Source: Bacillus canaveralius
GTDB taxonomy: Bacteria; Bacillota; Bacilli; Bacillales; Cytobacillaceae
Assembly (NCBI RefSeq): GCF_002860125.1
Contig: NZ_PGVA01000024.1
Span: 186,001 to 250,000 of the forward strand
DNA length: 64,000 nucleotides
Direction: 5' to 3'
A program made the translations under genes and the position numbers. The notes below the pieces were generated by a model that had not been told where the DNA came from, ran no database searches, and saw only the letters and a program-made list of their open reading frames with translations. Positions 8,164 through 17,673 of this stretch are shown here, piece after piece. Every line of letters starts with the position of its first letter. The stretch's first letter is position 1.

Positions 8164-8854
8164 ACCTTAACGATATTTATAATCTAATCCGAACATGCTA
8201 CACAAAAAATTCACAAACGTTTCCTTTCTTATTATTGAGTCATAGGTTTAGGCATCGGAATTATTTCAGCCCTTCTTGCAAGCGTACATTGCATAAAGCA
8301 TATCTTTAATTGAAAAACGAACAATTATGTAAAATTAGACAGTACTATCAGTCATATGGAATTCTTCTGCTGTGGTTAAGACAATCTCATTCGTTTTTCG
8401 GTTTAGCTAAGCTAAATACATTGATTTACTCACGTGAATTATTTTTTCTAATCCAGACAGAAATATTCCCAGTATAAATCACGTCTTCACTTATCTGCTT
8501 CGCTTCTAGCAATACAGAAGAGTAGTAGCCTTGGAAAGAGATGGCAGCCAAATAGCATAAACATAGCAAGCTTTTTTCTGCCCAGATTTCGATAATAGCC
8601 CTGAGGGATTCATCTAACATATCGATTAAATGTGCTCTCATCGTGCCCGAAAAGCTTGCACTGTTTTAGCCTCCTTGACTATACTGCTAATAAATAATCG
8701 ATCTTTCCCTGCTTTTTTTGATACCAAAAATAAATCTTAAGCTACCTGCATACCACGATTTTATCCGGCCTAATTCTTTCAATTAAGTTCGCAAGCGAAT
8801 GGAATTAGAATTAAGCGAAATACTATCGTTGACATTTGTTCAGGAGGCTTATTT
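8164..8854. other. 690-bp intergenic region upstream of the cation module
   Basis: No convincing gene was found. A 71-codon frame at 8426-8641 lacks a good ribosome binding site and family resemblance. The only structure seen is the stem-loop at 8770-8808 before the transporter gene. Confidence 0.55.
8770..8808 (+). promoter_or_regulatory. Stem-loop in the leader of the transporter gene
   Basis: The outer arms CTAATTC / GAATTAG enclose the inner hairpin TTCGC-AA-GCGAA, 46 bp before the start codon. It could be a leader RNA structure. It does not match the c-di-AMP (ydaO) riboswitch consensus that precedes ktrAB in B. subtilis. Confidence 0.35.
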
Positions 8855-10135
8855 ATGAGTTTTGATGCAATTATTGCATTAAGTATCTTTCTTATCATTT
8901 ATGCTTTTATTATTTCCGAAAAAATTCATCGAACTATTATTGCCCTGGTTGGCGGTTTATTGATGATTTACTTTGGCATCCTTGATCAGGAATCTGCCCT
9001 TCACCATATTGATTTTAATACGTTGGGTCTATTAATCGGAATGATGATTATAGTAAACATTACGTCACTTACAGGATTATTTGGATACATCGCCATCTGG
9101 TCAGCGAAAAAAGTAAAAGGACATCCCATCAGAATTCTTATCGTGTTTAGCCTGGTAACCGCTATTTCGTCTGCGTTTTTAGACAATGTTACGACAGTTC
9201 TATTAGTCGTACCAGTTACTTTAAACATTACTTCTTTATTAAAAGTTAACCCAATTCCATTCCTCATTTCTGAAATATTAGCCGCAAATATTGGCGGGAC
9301 AGCTACGATGATCGGGGACCCACCGAATATCATGATCGGCAGTGCAGTAGAAGAATTAACGTTCCTGTCATTTATTGAAAACTTGGCTTTGATTTCTTTG
9401 ATCATTTTAATAGTAACCGTGTTTTTATTCTCAATAATCTATCGAAAACGATTAACGACCACACAGGAATTGAAGAACCGCTTACTTGAGAAAGATGAAA
9501 AATCTGAAATAAAAGATAAAAAATTATTAATAAAGTGCTTGTTTATCATTGCTGTAACGATTGGCGGGTTTTTCCTCCATCAATTTATTGAAATACAAAC
9601 TGCAACGATTGCTTTAGCCGGAGCGTTCCTTTTACTTTTGATTACCGGGGACAAGTATTTGGATCGAGCCCTGGAAAAAGTAGAATGGACGACGATATTT
9701 TTTTTCATTGGTTTGTTTGTTATCGTTGGCGGGCTGGTTGAGACGGGGCTAATATCAGCTTTAGCCAGAAAAGCCTTATTCTTGACTGGCGGGGAATTGA
9801 AAACGACTACACTTCTCATATTATGGATGAGTGCTCTCCTGTCAGCATTTGTTGACAATATCCCGTTTGTAGCAACTATGATTCCAATGATTAAAGAAAT
9901 GGGTGAAATGGGTATAAATGATTTGGAACCATTGTGGTGGAGTCTTGCCCTTGGTGCTTGTTTGGGGGGCAACGGCACACTAATTGGCTCAAGCGCCAAT
10001 TTAGTTGTAGCTGGATTAGCTGCAAAAGAAGGACATCCTATTGCTTTTGGTAAATATTTAATTGTTGGATTTCCTTTTATGATCCTTTCCATCCTCATCT
10101 CAACAATTTATATATATCTCCGATATTTAATGTGA
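8855..10135 (+). CDS. ArsB/NhaD-superfamily ion transporter
   Basis: 426 aa with about 11 hydrophobic segments. Duplicated signature halves are visible: SAFLDNVTTVLLVVPV with NIGGTATMIGDPPN in the first half, and SAFVDNIPFVATMIP with GNGTLIGSSANL in the second. This pattern is shared by NhaD Na+/H+ antiporters, ArsB and P-protein-like carriers. A good AGGAGG site precedes the ATG. It lies 40 bp upstream of a KtrB gene in the same direction, so a role in sodium or proton exchange coupled to potassium uptake is more likely than arsenite export. The transported ion is not proven by sequence. Confidence 0.88.
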   Translation: MSFDAIIALSIFLIIYAFIISEKIHRTIIALVGGLLMIYFGILDQESALHHIDFNTLGLLIGMMIIVNITSLTGLFGYIAIWSAKKVKGHPIRILIVFSLVTAISSAFLDNVTTVLLVVPVTLNITSLLKVNPIPFLISEILAANIGGTATMIGDPPNIMIGSAVEELTFLSFIENLALISLIILIVTVFLFSIIYRKRLTTTQELKNRLLEKDEKSEIKDKKLLIKCLFIIAVTIGGFFLHQFIEIQTATIALAGAFLLLLITGDKYLDRALEKVEWTTIFFFIGLFVIVGGLVETGLISALARKALFLTGGELKTTTLLILWMSALLSAFVDNIPFVATMIPMIKEMGEMGINDLEPLWWSLALGACLGGNGTLIGSSANLVVAGLAAKEGHPIAFGKYLIVGFPFMILSILISTIYIYLRYLM

Positions 10136-10175
10136 ACTTTCGCCTCCAAATTCATTACAGTCAGGCAGGTAAAAA

Positions 10176-11516
10176 ATGAAAAAGACAAGAGATTTCTTAG
10201 ACCCTCCAAAAATACTTGTACTGGGCTTCGCCACCGTGATATTGATCGGTGCATGTTTGTTAACCCTTCCTATAGCCACGGTCGATGGAAGTGGTCTCAC
10301 ATTTCTAAATGCTTTATTTACCGCTACATCTGCTACATGTGTAACAGGGCTGGTTGTGGTTGACACTGGAACTGCCTTTACCAAGTTCGGACAAATCGTC
10401 ATCTTAGCGCTTATCCAAGTGGGTGGCTTAGGATTTATGACCTTTGCAACTTTTTTCTTCTTCCTGTTGGGAAAAAGAATTTCACTTAGAGAAAGGCTGT
10501 TGCTCCAGCAATCTTTGAACAACTTGTCGATTGAGGGAATTGTAAGATTGGTAAAAAGAGTATTAATTTTCACTGCCGTTTTTGAAATTGCCGGTGCGAT
10601 CATTTTGGCAATTCGTTTTGCCTTCGATATGCCGATTGGAAAAGCAATCTATTTTGGTATCTTTCATTCAATATCAAATTTCAATAATGCCGGGTTTGAT
10701 TTAATGGGAGAATATAGAAGTTTGACCCCGTATGTAGATGATCCTACAGTAGTCCTAACCGTGTGCGCGCTTATCACATTAGGTGGAATTGGTTTTATTG
10801 TTTTGAATGAACTTTATGAATACCATGACACCCACCGTTTATCAGAGCATACGAAGGTCGTATTGCTAACAAGTCTGATTCTTACTTTAGGTGGAACGAT
10901 TTTAATATTCTTGTTTGAATTTGGAAATGAAAAAACGATAGAGCCGTTATCTTATATGGGAAAAGTATTAGGGGCATTGTTTCAGGCTGTCACCCCACGG
11001 ACAGCAGGTACCAATACATTGCCGATTGCCGACTTAACACAATCTACATTGTTCCTGCTCGTATTTCTAATGTTTATTGGCGCCGGTCCCGGCTCAACCG
11101 CCGGGGGTATAAAAGTAACTACCCTGGCAGTTTTATTAAAAACTGTGTGGTCCCAGATTAAAGGGAAAGAAGATGTTGTGTTATTTAGACGCCGAATTGT
11201 TATTGATACGATATTTAGAGCATTAACTGTTACAGTAAGTGGGCTATTTCTTGTTATGGTCATTACCATGTTGCTGACGATAACGGAAAAAGAGGCTAGC
11301 AATTTTATCGTCTATTTATTTGAAGCCACTTCAGCTTTTGGTACCGTAGGGCTTTCAATGGGATTGACTCCGGAATTATCTCCGATTGGCCGGATACTAA
11401 TTATCTTTACGATGTTTGCGGGAAGATTGGGGCCGTTGACGGTGGCATATGCGGTCGCGATGAGGCGGAAGCCGGATGCCTTCCGTTATACAAAAGGAAA
11501 AATCATGATTGGCTAA
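10176..11516 (+). CDS. ktrB: KtrB-type potassium uptake protein, membrane subunit
   Basis: 446 aa of the TrkH/KtrB/HKT family. All four degenerate selectivity-filter loops are visible: SATCVTGLVV, SNFNNAGFDL, TPRTAGTNTL and SAFGTVGLSM, each with the key glycine. Length and the basic C-terminal end fit KtrB/KtrD. It forms a Na+-dependent K+ channel-like transporter with a KtrA ring. The ribosome binding site is GGCAGG, and the gene lies 26 bp before ktrA. KtrB and its paralogue KtrD cannot be told apart here. Confidence 0.93.
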   Translation: MKKTRDFLDPPKILVLGFATVILIGACLLTLPIATVDGSGLTFLNALFTATSATCVTGLVVVDTGTAFTKFGQIVILALIQVGGLGFMTFATFFFFLLGKRISLRERLLLQQSLNNLSIEGIVRLVKRVLIFTAVFEIAGAIILAIRFAFDMPIGKAIYFGIFHSISNFNNAGFDLMGEYRSLTPYVDDPTVVLTVCALITLGGIGFIVLNELYEYHDTHRLSEHTKVVLLTSLILTLGGTILIFLFEFGNEKTIEPLSYMGKVLGALFQAVTPRTAGTNTLPIADLTQSTLFLLVFLMFIGAGPGSTAGGIKVTTLAVLLKTVWSQIKGKEDVVLFRRRIVIDTIFRALTVTVSGLFLVMVITMLLTITEKEASNFIVYLFEATSAFGTVGLSMGLTPELSPIGRILIIFTMFAGRLGPLTVAYAVAMRRKPDAFRYTKGKIMIG

Positions 11517-11542
11517 TTACTTAGAAGGAGTGTAAACATCAG

Positions 11543-12199
11543 ATGCCAAAACAAGGATATGCTGTGATTGGATTGGGACGGTTCGGAATGAGCGTAGCTA
11601 GAAAACTTTACGAAGCCGGCCAAGATGTGTTGGGAATCGATATTAAAGAGGCGCACGTCGAAGATGCTGGATTATCTGTCACTCATGCAGTTGTCGCGGA
11701 CTCTACCGAAGAGGAAGCCCTAAAATCAGTCGGGATTCGAAATTTTGACTGCGTCATCGTGGCAATTGGGGATGATATGCAAGCAAGTATTTTGACCGTA
11801 CTGCTATTAAAAGAGTTAGGAGCAAAGCAAGTAATCGCAAAGGCACTGAGCAAACGCCATGGACAAGTGTTAAATAAAGTAGGAGCAGATTGGATTGTCT
11901 ACCCGGAGAGAGACATGGGTGAACGGGTCGCACATCAGCTTCTCTCCCCGAATGTGTTAGATTTCATCGAGCTTTCACAACAATACAGCATTGAAGAAGT
12001 CAAAATCCCAGTAAGTATGACCGGAAAAAGTTTGCGAGAAGTCGACCTTCGTGCTGAATATAATATAAGCGCCATTGCGATTGTCAGCGATGAAGATATA
12101 ATCGTGCCCCCTTCCCCTGATCAAATTTTCCATCAGGAAGATAGATTGGTGGTCATTGGTCACAAAGAGGATCTCGTTGAGTTTGGAAACATTGAGTGA
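11543..12199 (+). CDS. ktrA: KtrA-type cytosolic regulatory subunit (RCK)
   Basis: 218 aa. The RCK_N Rossmann domain (VIGLGRFGMSVARKL, acidic GID at the end of beta-2) covers residues 1-135. The RCK_C domain (KIPVSMTGKSLREVDLR to EDRLVVIGHKEDL) covers 136-218. The N-domain binds ATP/ADP to gate KtrB, and the C-domain of KtrA/KtrC binds c-di-AMP in B. subtilis and S. aureus. The gene follows ktrB after an AGAAGGAG site. Confidence 0.94.
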   Translation: MPKQGYAVIGLGRFGMSVARKLYEAGQDVLGIDIKEAHVEDAGLSVTHAVVADSTEEEALKSVGIRNFDCVIVAIGDDMQASILTVLLLKELGAKQVIAKALSKRHGQVLNKVGADWIVYPERDMGERVAHQLLSPNVLDFIELSQQYSIEEVKIPVSMTGKSLREVDLRAEYNISAIAIVSDEDIIVPPSPDQIFHQEDRLVVIGHKEDLVEFGNIE

Positions 12200-12348
12200 T
12201 AATGAGTTGAAACTCATGACAATAACTCTTGACGTAACCAAAACCACAAAAAAAGAAAGGGACACCGACTAATAAACCAAGAAGCAGATATTACCCTTGT
12301 TAAAGCATCATCGTTCTTTATTTATGAAAATCTTAGTTCAATATTAAA

Positions 12349-12374
12349 ACTGGTAAGAGCACCCCCTTACCAGT
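12349..12374 (-). terminator. Terminator of the catabolic cluster
   Basis: The 9-bp perfect stem ACTGGTAAG / CTTACCAGT has an 8-nt loop and TTTTAAT on the minus strand. It lies 90 bp past the stop of the aldehyde dehydrogenase gene, the last gene of the leftward cluster. Confidence 0.75.
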
Positions 12375-12464
12375 AAAAAGTGTTCCATGAATATTTTCAT
12401 CCAGTATAATTAACAGTTAGTAACCATATAAGCACCATGTCCATTCAAAAAGTGGATTTCTTTT

Positions 12465-13886
12465 CTATAGCTTAAACGAGACGAATTTTAATTCTGTCAT
12501 CTCTTCCGTTGAATATTTCACCCCTTCTTTTCCAACGCCGCTATTCTTGACCCCACCATAAGGCATATGGTCAACTCTGAAAGAAGGAATGTCATTGATT
12601 ATGACACCTCCAACTTCAAGTCTTTCCACAGCATCAAATGCTTTTTGAATGTTTGTGGTGTAAACACCAGCTTGCAATCCGTAGTCGGAATCGTTCACAA
12701 AATTAATTGCTTCATCCCATTTATCATATGAATTAACAACTACAATAGGACCAAACGCCTCATTACAAGAAATAGAAAGATCTTTTCCTCCGTTAACAAT
12801 AATTGTAGGTTGGAACACAGCTCCTTCCCTTTTTCCTCCATAAGCAATAGTTGCGCCAGCTTTCTCTGCCTCCGCAACCCAACTCTCTATTCTATCTGTT
12901 TCTCCAGGATGGATTAAAGCAGACACATCGGTTTCTTCACAGCGTGGATCTCCTAAAACTAACAACTTTGTGTATTCAATCATTTTCTCAACAAAGGTAT
13001 TAAATAAATCCTGCCTAACATATATTCGCTGAACTGATATACAGACTTGCCCGGCAAAATTAAAGGATCCTTCTACGCACCTAGCAACAGTACTATCCAA
13101 ATCAGACACACTATCTACTATTACTGCAGCGTTGGAACCTAATTCTAATGTAACCCGCTTTAAGCCTGATTTATTTTTTATACCCATTCCGACAGGTACA
13201 CTTCCAGTAAATGTAATCATTTTCACTCGGGGATCCGTTACAATTAAATCCCCTATTGCTCTACCTTTCCCCGTGATCACATTTAATGCTCCTTTAGGCA
13301 ATCCTGCTTCTTCAAATATTTTTGCTGTCATAAACGCACTTAGTGGGGTTTGTGATGCTGGCTTTAATACTACTGTATTCCCGGCAGCAAAGGCAGGACC
13401 TAGTTTATGCGCAGTGAGATTAAAAGGAAAGTTAAATGGAGTGATTGCCCCAATAACACCTAGCGGTTCACGCTTCGTATAACCAAATCTTCCCTTTCCT
13501 CCTTTTGCAGCATCTAAAGGGATGGTTTCTCCATGTATCCTCTTCGCTTCTTCTGACGCAAATTTATATGTTTCAATTGTTCGCAGAATTTCAGCTCGCG
13601 CCGATTTTAAAGGTTTAGCATTCTCTTTCGCTAAAATAAGTGCGCATTCTTCCTGCTTCTCTTGAAAAAGTTCAGCGACTCTTTCAAGAATTTCAGACCG
13701 TTCTAAAGTAGTCATATTGCGCATAATTGTTGCAGCTTTTTGAGCACTAGATATTGCTGCTTCAACATCAGCATTATCTGCGAGTGGAATTTGAGCTATA
13801 ACTTCTTGGTTATAAGGAGACCGTAGCCCCTCATATTCTCTGCCTTCAAGCCATTGTCCATCAATATATAACTTTAATTTTTCCAT
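12465..13886 (-). CDS. NAD(P)-dependent aldehyde dehydrogenase
   Basis: 473 aa, full length for the ALDH superfamily. The active-site Glu is in VTLELGSNAAVIV and the catalytic Cys in FNFAGQVCISVQRIYV. The cofactor loop FTGSVPVG and the C-terminal EAFGPIVVV are present. The GQVCISVQR pattern is typical of the lactaldehyde/non-phosphorylating glyceraldehyde-3-phosphate dehydrogenase side of the family. It is the last gene of the Mo-hydroxylase cluster and may oxidise a semialdehyde from ring or side-chain breakdown. The substrate is not identifiable. Confidence 0.92.
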   Translation of the reverse strand: MEKLKLYIDGQWLEGREYEGLRSPYNQEVIAQIPLADNADVEAAISSAQKAATIMRNMTTLERSEILERVAELFQEKQEECALILAKENAKPLKSARAEILRTIETYKFASEEAKRIHGETIPLDAAKGGKGRFGYTKREPLGVIGAITPFNFPFNLTAHKLGPAFAAGNTVVLKPASQTPLSAFMTAKIFEEAGLPKGALNVITGKGRAIGDLIVTDPRVKMITFTGSVPVGMGIKNKSGLKRVTLELGSNAAVIVDSVSDLDSTVARCVEGSFNFAGQVCISVQRIYVRQDLFNTFVEKMIEYTKLLVLGDPRCEETDVSALIHPGETDRIESWVAEAEKAGATIAYGGKREGAVFQPTIIVNGGKDLSISCNEAFGPIVVVNSYDKWDEAINFVNDSDYGLQAGVYTTNIQKAFDAVERLEVGGVIINDIPSFRVDHMPYGGVKNSGVGKEGVKYSTEEMTELKFVSFKL

Positions 13887-13944
13887 TCTATTCTCCCCTT
13901 TTTAAAGTATCATTAACATTTCAGTGTTGTGTTGTTTTCCTTGT

Positions 13945-15144
13945 TTATAGAACAGAATTTTTCACAATATCCGCTTCACTGATTTGTTTAACAGAAACAA
14001 TCATTATTTTTGTTAAATAGGCTGTTACGCATCCAAGGAGACCCAGTATAATGAATCCCTGTTTTAAAGTGAGCCAGTCTCCAACTGATCCCATAAAAAA
14101 CGGACCTATAAACATTCCTAATCCATAAATTGCTTGATAAAAGCCCATTGCAGTTGCTCTTTCTCCTGAATTCATATGTTTAATACTTAGCGACATTAAC
14201 AGTGGAGATGCAAACCCCCTTCCGAAACCTGCGATCGTCTGGGTAATGATCAAAATAATAATACTGTTCGTAAAAGGTATAAGAGTGGTGAAAACTCCTA
14301 TTAAGACAAAGCCAATCATAATAGTGTTTTTTTCTCCCAGCTTTTCAGATAAATAACGTCCACCAATCCATGCGGCAATTGCGGTAGGAAACGTAGAGAA
14401 AAATGTAAGTAATCCCATGTCAAATTTACTGGCACCTAAGGTATGGGCATAAACGGGGGTAAAACCGAAAACTGTAGCAAATGCTAACATTTGAAAAAGA
14501 ATCGCTAGAAAAGAAACCGTTAATAACGTACGGTCTCCTGCAACTGCCAGGACTCCCTGAAAAGTAATTCTTTGTTGCCCATCTTCAAATCTTTCTATGA
14601 TAAAAAATGAACAGATTAAACCTATCATTCCTACAAGTGCTCCAATTAAAAACGACGATTCCCAGCCATAGTGATCTGCAAACCAGCCACCGCATAAAAT
14701 CCCTAGCATCTGGCCAGAGATATTATAAAAAGAAATGGTTCCAATAGCTTTTGTTGTTTCTTCTTTTAGATAATAGCTTGTAAATAAAATTGTAAAGTCA
14801 ACCCATGTCGCTGCAGCTGCCCCCGCTAATGCACGAAGAAATAAGATCCAAGTGATATCTTGTGTTACTATTATCCCAATACCTGATAAGATGGAGAATA
14901 TCATTCCAAAGACTATAAATATTTTGCGTTTATGAAACCGATCTGAAATAACTCCGACTGGAATTCTAAGTAACATTTGGGTTAGACCATACATTCCTAC
15001 AATCAACCCTGCCATACTGTAGGATGCACCTAAATACTCCACATATGCGGCTAAAATCGGTACACAAGTATACATTGAAAACCAGAATATAAGGGTAACC
15101 ACACAAAATAAGGGAATACGATTATTTACTTTTTTTGTTTGCAA
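13945..15144 (-). CDS. Major facilitator superfamily transporter
   Basis: 399 aa with 12 predicted hydrophobic segments. Motif A between TM2 and TM3 reads GVISDRFHKRK. It starts at TTG 15144 after AAGGAGG with somewhat long spacing. It is most likely the uptake system, or possibly an exporter, for the compound handled by the surrounding enzymes. It lies 25 bp after the XdhC gene, so cotranscription is likely. Confidence 0.88.
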   Translation of the reverse strand: MQTKKVNNRIPLFCVVTLIFWFSMYTCVPILAAYVEYLGASYSMAGLIVGMYGLTQMLLRIPVGVISDRFHKRKIFIVFGMIFSILSGIGIIVTQDITWILFLRALAGAAAATWVDFTILFTSYYLKEETTKAIGTISFYNISGQMLGILCGGWFADHYGWESSFLIGALVGMIGLICSFFIIERFEDGQQRITFQGVLAVAGDRTLLTVSFLAILFQMLAFATVFGFTPVYAHTLGASKFDMGLLTFFSTFPTAIAAWIGGRYLSEKLGEKNTIMIGFVLIGVFTTLIPFTNSIIILIITQTIAGFGRGFASPLLMSLSIKHMNSGERATAMGFYQAIYGLGMFIGPFFMGSVGDWLTLKQGFIILGLLGCVTAYLTKIMIVSVKQISEADIVKNSVL

Positions 15145-15169
15145 GGCTCGTCACAATCCTCCTTGGACA

Positions 15170-16228
15170 TTAACAATAAACATTTACTTGTGGAGTGACA
15201 ATTCTGCTTTTTGCGCTTTTTCTATTCTTAAAGGCTAGCATTTCTGCAATTATGCTTAGTGCTATTTCCTCAGGAGACTTAGCACCAAGATCCAAACCAA
15301 TAGGGGAATGAATTTGTCCGTCATGAAAAGTACACTCTCCGTCAGTCAATAGTTCTGCCATTATATTTTTAATCCGCCTTGTAGCCCCTAATATTCCTAT
15401 ATAAGGGGTTTCTGCTGAGATGAGTTTTCGAACTAACATTAAATCAAGTTCATAGTTGTGCGTCATAACTACGGCATAGGAACCCTTAGCAATTTGTATG
15501 TCTTCGTATTCTGACCGGTTTATCAAAACAACCGCATTTGCATTAGTAAAAAATCGATTACTTGTATACTGTGGTCTATGGTCAATTACTGTTGTTCTCC
15601 AATTGATGCCATGCAATTGATTAACCACCGGGTATACATCTGGTCCTGCCCCGAAGATTGTTACATGCTGACGAGGAAGAACCCTTTCGATAAAACAATG
15701 CGTCATGATGCCTTTTAATTCGATATTCACGAAACCTGTCCGTTCTGAACCCAAATCCAATTCTTCTTCCTTTAGTTGAGTCATCATACCGATAGGCAAT
15801 AATTTTATGTTTGAAGATTCTATGATCGTTCCAATGCTAAACGTCGTATTCGCTTCATAAATAGACAGTAGTTGGTTATATAAATTCATTGATTCAGTAT
15901 AGTGATTCACTGGGTCGAAAGGTTGTAAGAATAATGTCACCGTACCATCACATCCAAGTCCCATACCCCAAATTAAGTCATTTTCTGCTCTAAAATCATA
16001 AAATACCAATTCTGCTTTAAACAAAGAAATAATATCTCCTACACGCTCTGCGAGATCCTGCTCTACACATCCACCACTGACAAGGCCTTCTATACGACCA
16101 TCTTCTCGTATTAAACAGCGAACTCCGGATGGTTGGTAAGTGGAGCCCTCTGTCTCAATAATTGTGGCAATGACTGCAGAACTATTCTCCTCAATGCATT
16201 TATTTAATCCTTGAATCACTTTACGCAC
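15170..16228 (-). CDS. XdhC/CoxI-family molybdenum hydroxylase maturation factor
   Basis: 352 aa. The N-terminal XdhC/CoxI domain carries GSTYQPSGVRCLI and VSGGCVEQDLAERV. The C-terminal Rossmann domain carries VTIFGAGPDVYPVV and the IGILGATRRI loop. Family members bind Mo-cofactor, support its sulfuration and insert it into XDH-type enzymes. The B. subtilis counterpart is PucA. Start is GTG 16228 after GGGGGG. It is separated from the upstream FAA hydrolase gene by a terminator, so an extra promoter may serve it, MFS and ALDH. Confidence 0.92.
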   Translation of the reverse strand: MRKVIQGLNKCIEENSSAVIATIIETEGSTYQPSGVRCLIREDGRIEGLVSGGCVEQDLAERVGDIISLFKAELVFYDFRAENDLIWGMGLGCDGTVTLFLQPFDPVNHYTESMNLYNQLLSIYEANTTFSIGTIIESSNIKLLPIGMMTQLKEEELDLGSERTGFVNIELKGIMTHCFIERVLPRQHVTIFGAGPDVYPVVNQLHGINWRTTVIDHRPQYTSNRFFTNANAVVLINRSEYEDIQIAKGSYAVVMTHNYELDLMLVRKLISAETPYIGILGATRRIKNIMAELLTDGECTFHDGQIHSPIGLDLGAKSPEEIALSIIAEMLAFKNRKSAKSRIVTPQVNVYC

Positions 16229-16293
16229 TGGTTTCCCCCCAAAAGAATGAAAGTTTATTTTAGCAAAATATTATGCAGGAGCAGAAAAAAATG

Positions 16294-16336
16294 ATTTGAC
16301 TGGCTCAGTTTTTAATGAGTGATGAACCAGTCAAAT
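16294..16336 (-). terminator. Internal terminator within the cluster
   Basis: The 10-bp perfect stem ATTTGACTGG / CCAGTCAAAT is followed on the minus strand by CATTTTTTTCTG. It lies 16 bp after the FAA hydrolase stop and should reduce transcription into xdhC-MFS-ALDH. Confidence 0.75.
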
Positions 16337-16351
16337 ATTTTACATAAATTT

Positions 16352-17347
16352 TTAAGAGTTCTCAGCTACAATACGATTCTTCAAGATGCCAATTCCTTCA
16401 ACTTCTAACTCAACCTCATCTCCTGGATAAAGGAATTTTTCTCTTTCTGCACCGGATCCCCATCCAATGGTACCTGTACCAAGGACTTCTCCAACTTGTA
16501 AATATTCACCCATAGAAGCATGAGCAACAAGGTCTTCGAATTTCCAATAAATACTTCCAGAGTTATCATCGCACCATACTTCATTATTCACTTTCGCTTT
16601 CATAGCCATATTATATATATCAGGTATCTCATCAGCTGTCACAATCCAAGGACCTAATGTATGACCATTAGTAAAATCTTTTCCTTTTGAAGGGCCTAAG
16701 CCAATGGCTATTTCTTTCGACTGAATTTTCCGTGCACTAAAGTCATTGTAAATTGTATAACCAAACACATGACTTAAAGCATCCTCGCGCGGAATGTTCT
16801 TTCCGCCGCGCCCAATGATTATGGCCAACTCAAATTCAAAATCCAGCTCTTGAGCATAAGATGGCATTGGAATTTCATCACCATGCGTGGATAAGCTGCT
16901 TGGATTACCTTTATAATATGCCGGCATTTCATACCACTCAGGCGGGATTTCTTTACCCAGTTTTGGATAGATATTTTTCAAGTGCGTCTCAAACGCCATG
17001 AAATCTCTTAACATAGGCGGGCGTGTTATAGGTGATAGAAGCTTAGCATCCTCTAAAGGAAAAATAATCGTTTCATTATTAGGACCAGTTTCATAACCTT
17101 TCTTAACCGCTGCTGATATTGCAACTTGTGCTGCATCCAGACCCGCTTCTCCATTTTCAATGAAGGCTACCATGTCTCCCGGAAGGAGTGCTGAAGCAAG
17201 CCTTTCTGCCGCATTTGAATTCAATCCACGGGCTAGTAATTCTAAGCGATAGGCCGCGGATAGATCAATCGCATTCGACCCCTGTACTGCTCCTATTCTG
17301 ACTTTTGGACCATCCTGGGTATTAACTTGGTATGATATAAGTTTCAT
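16352..17347 (-). CDS. Fumarylacetoacetate hydrolase family protein
   Basis: 331 aa. The FAH C-terminal fold starts around residue 110. Metal ligands are recognisable in QELDFEFELAIIIG (Glu, Glu) and in YTIYNDFSARK (Asp). Members cleave C-C bonds in acylpyruvates or decarboxylate oxo-tricarboxylates during aromatic breakdown. An N-terminal extension of about 100 residues is normal for this subgroup. The ATG follows GAGAGGAGG. In this cluster it probably acts after ring opening. Confidence 0.9.
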   Translation of the reverse strand: MKLISYQVNTQDGPKVRIGAVQGSNAIDLSAAYRLELLARGLNSNAAERLASALLPGDMVAFIENGEAGLDAAQVAISAAVKKGYETGPNNETIIFPLEDAKLLSPITRPPMLRDFMAFETHLKNIYPKLGKEIPPEWYEMPAYYKGNPSSLSTHGDEIPMPSYAQELDFEFELAIIIGRGGKNIPREDALSHVFGYTIYNDFSARKIQSKEIAIGLGPSKGKDFTNGHTLGPWIVTADEIPDIYNMAMKAKVNNEVWCDDNSGSIYWKFEDLVAHASMGEYLQVGEVLGTGTIGWGSGAEREKFLYPGDEVELEVEGIGILKNRIVAENS

Positions 17348-17373
17348 TCTTTGCCTCCTCTCATATTGATGAT

Positions 17374-17673
17374 TTAATAATCTACCAATGTAAATAACGC
17401 CCGCTCTCGTTTTTCAAGTAAAGGGACAATTTTACCTTCAATAATTTCTCTAAAGTGTGGTGTTTCCCTATGGGCTTCTAAAGCAGCATTATCAACATAT
17501 TGCTCATAAAGTAAAAATAAGTCTGAATTATCATCTGAGCGATTTGCGAAATATACGGCACACCCTTTTTCATGTTCTTCTACGAGGGGTTTCATCTCTT
17601 TTAGATAAGACTGCACCTCATCTCCCTTACCTGGCTTACAATGATATTTTGCTACCAATACGATCATTTTCAT
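17374..17673 (-). CDS. Antibiotic biosynthesis monooxygenase (ABM) domain protein
   Basis: 99 aa (97 if the second Met at 17667, which has better spacing from GGAGG, is the start). It is a single ferredoxin-like ABM domain: VLVAKYHCKPGKGDEVQSYL, YEQYVDNAALEAHRETPHF. Relatives include quinol monooxygenases (YgiN), the autoinducer-2 protein LsrG and many uncharacterised proteins next to catabolic genes. Its first ATG overlaps the upstream TGA as ATGA, so translation is coupled to the phosphatase gene. Confidence 0.85.
   Translation of the reverse strand: MKMIVLVAKYHCKPGKGDEVQSYLKEMKPLVEEHEKGCAVYFANRSDDNSDLFLLYEQYVDNAALEAHRETPHFREIIEGKIVPLLEKRERALFTLVDY

Noticed and set aside
8426-8641. 71-codon minus-strand frame
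   Set aside because: No good ribosome binding site, no neighbours in an operon and no recognisable family.
8770-8808. Possible c-di-AMP (ydaO) riboswitch before the cation module
   Set aside because: The stem-loop is short and the conserved ydaO sequence blocks are not present.
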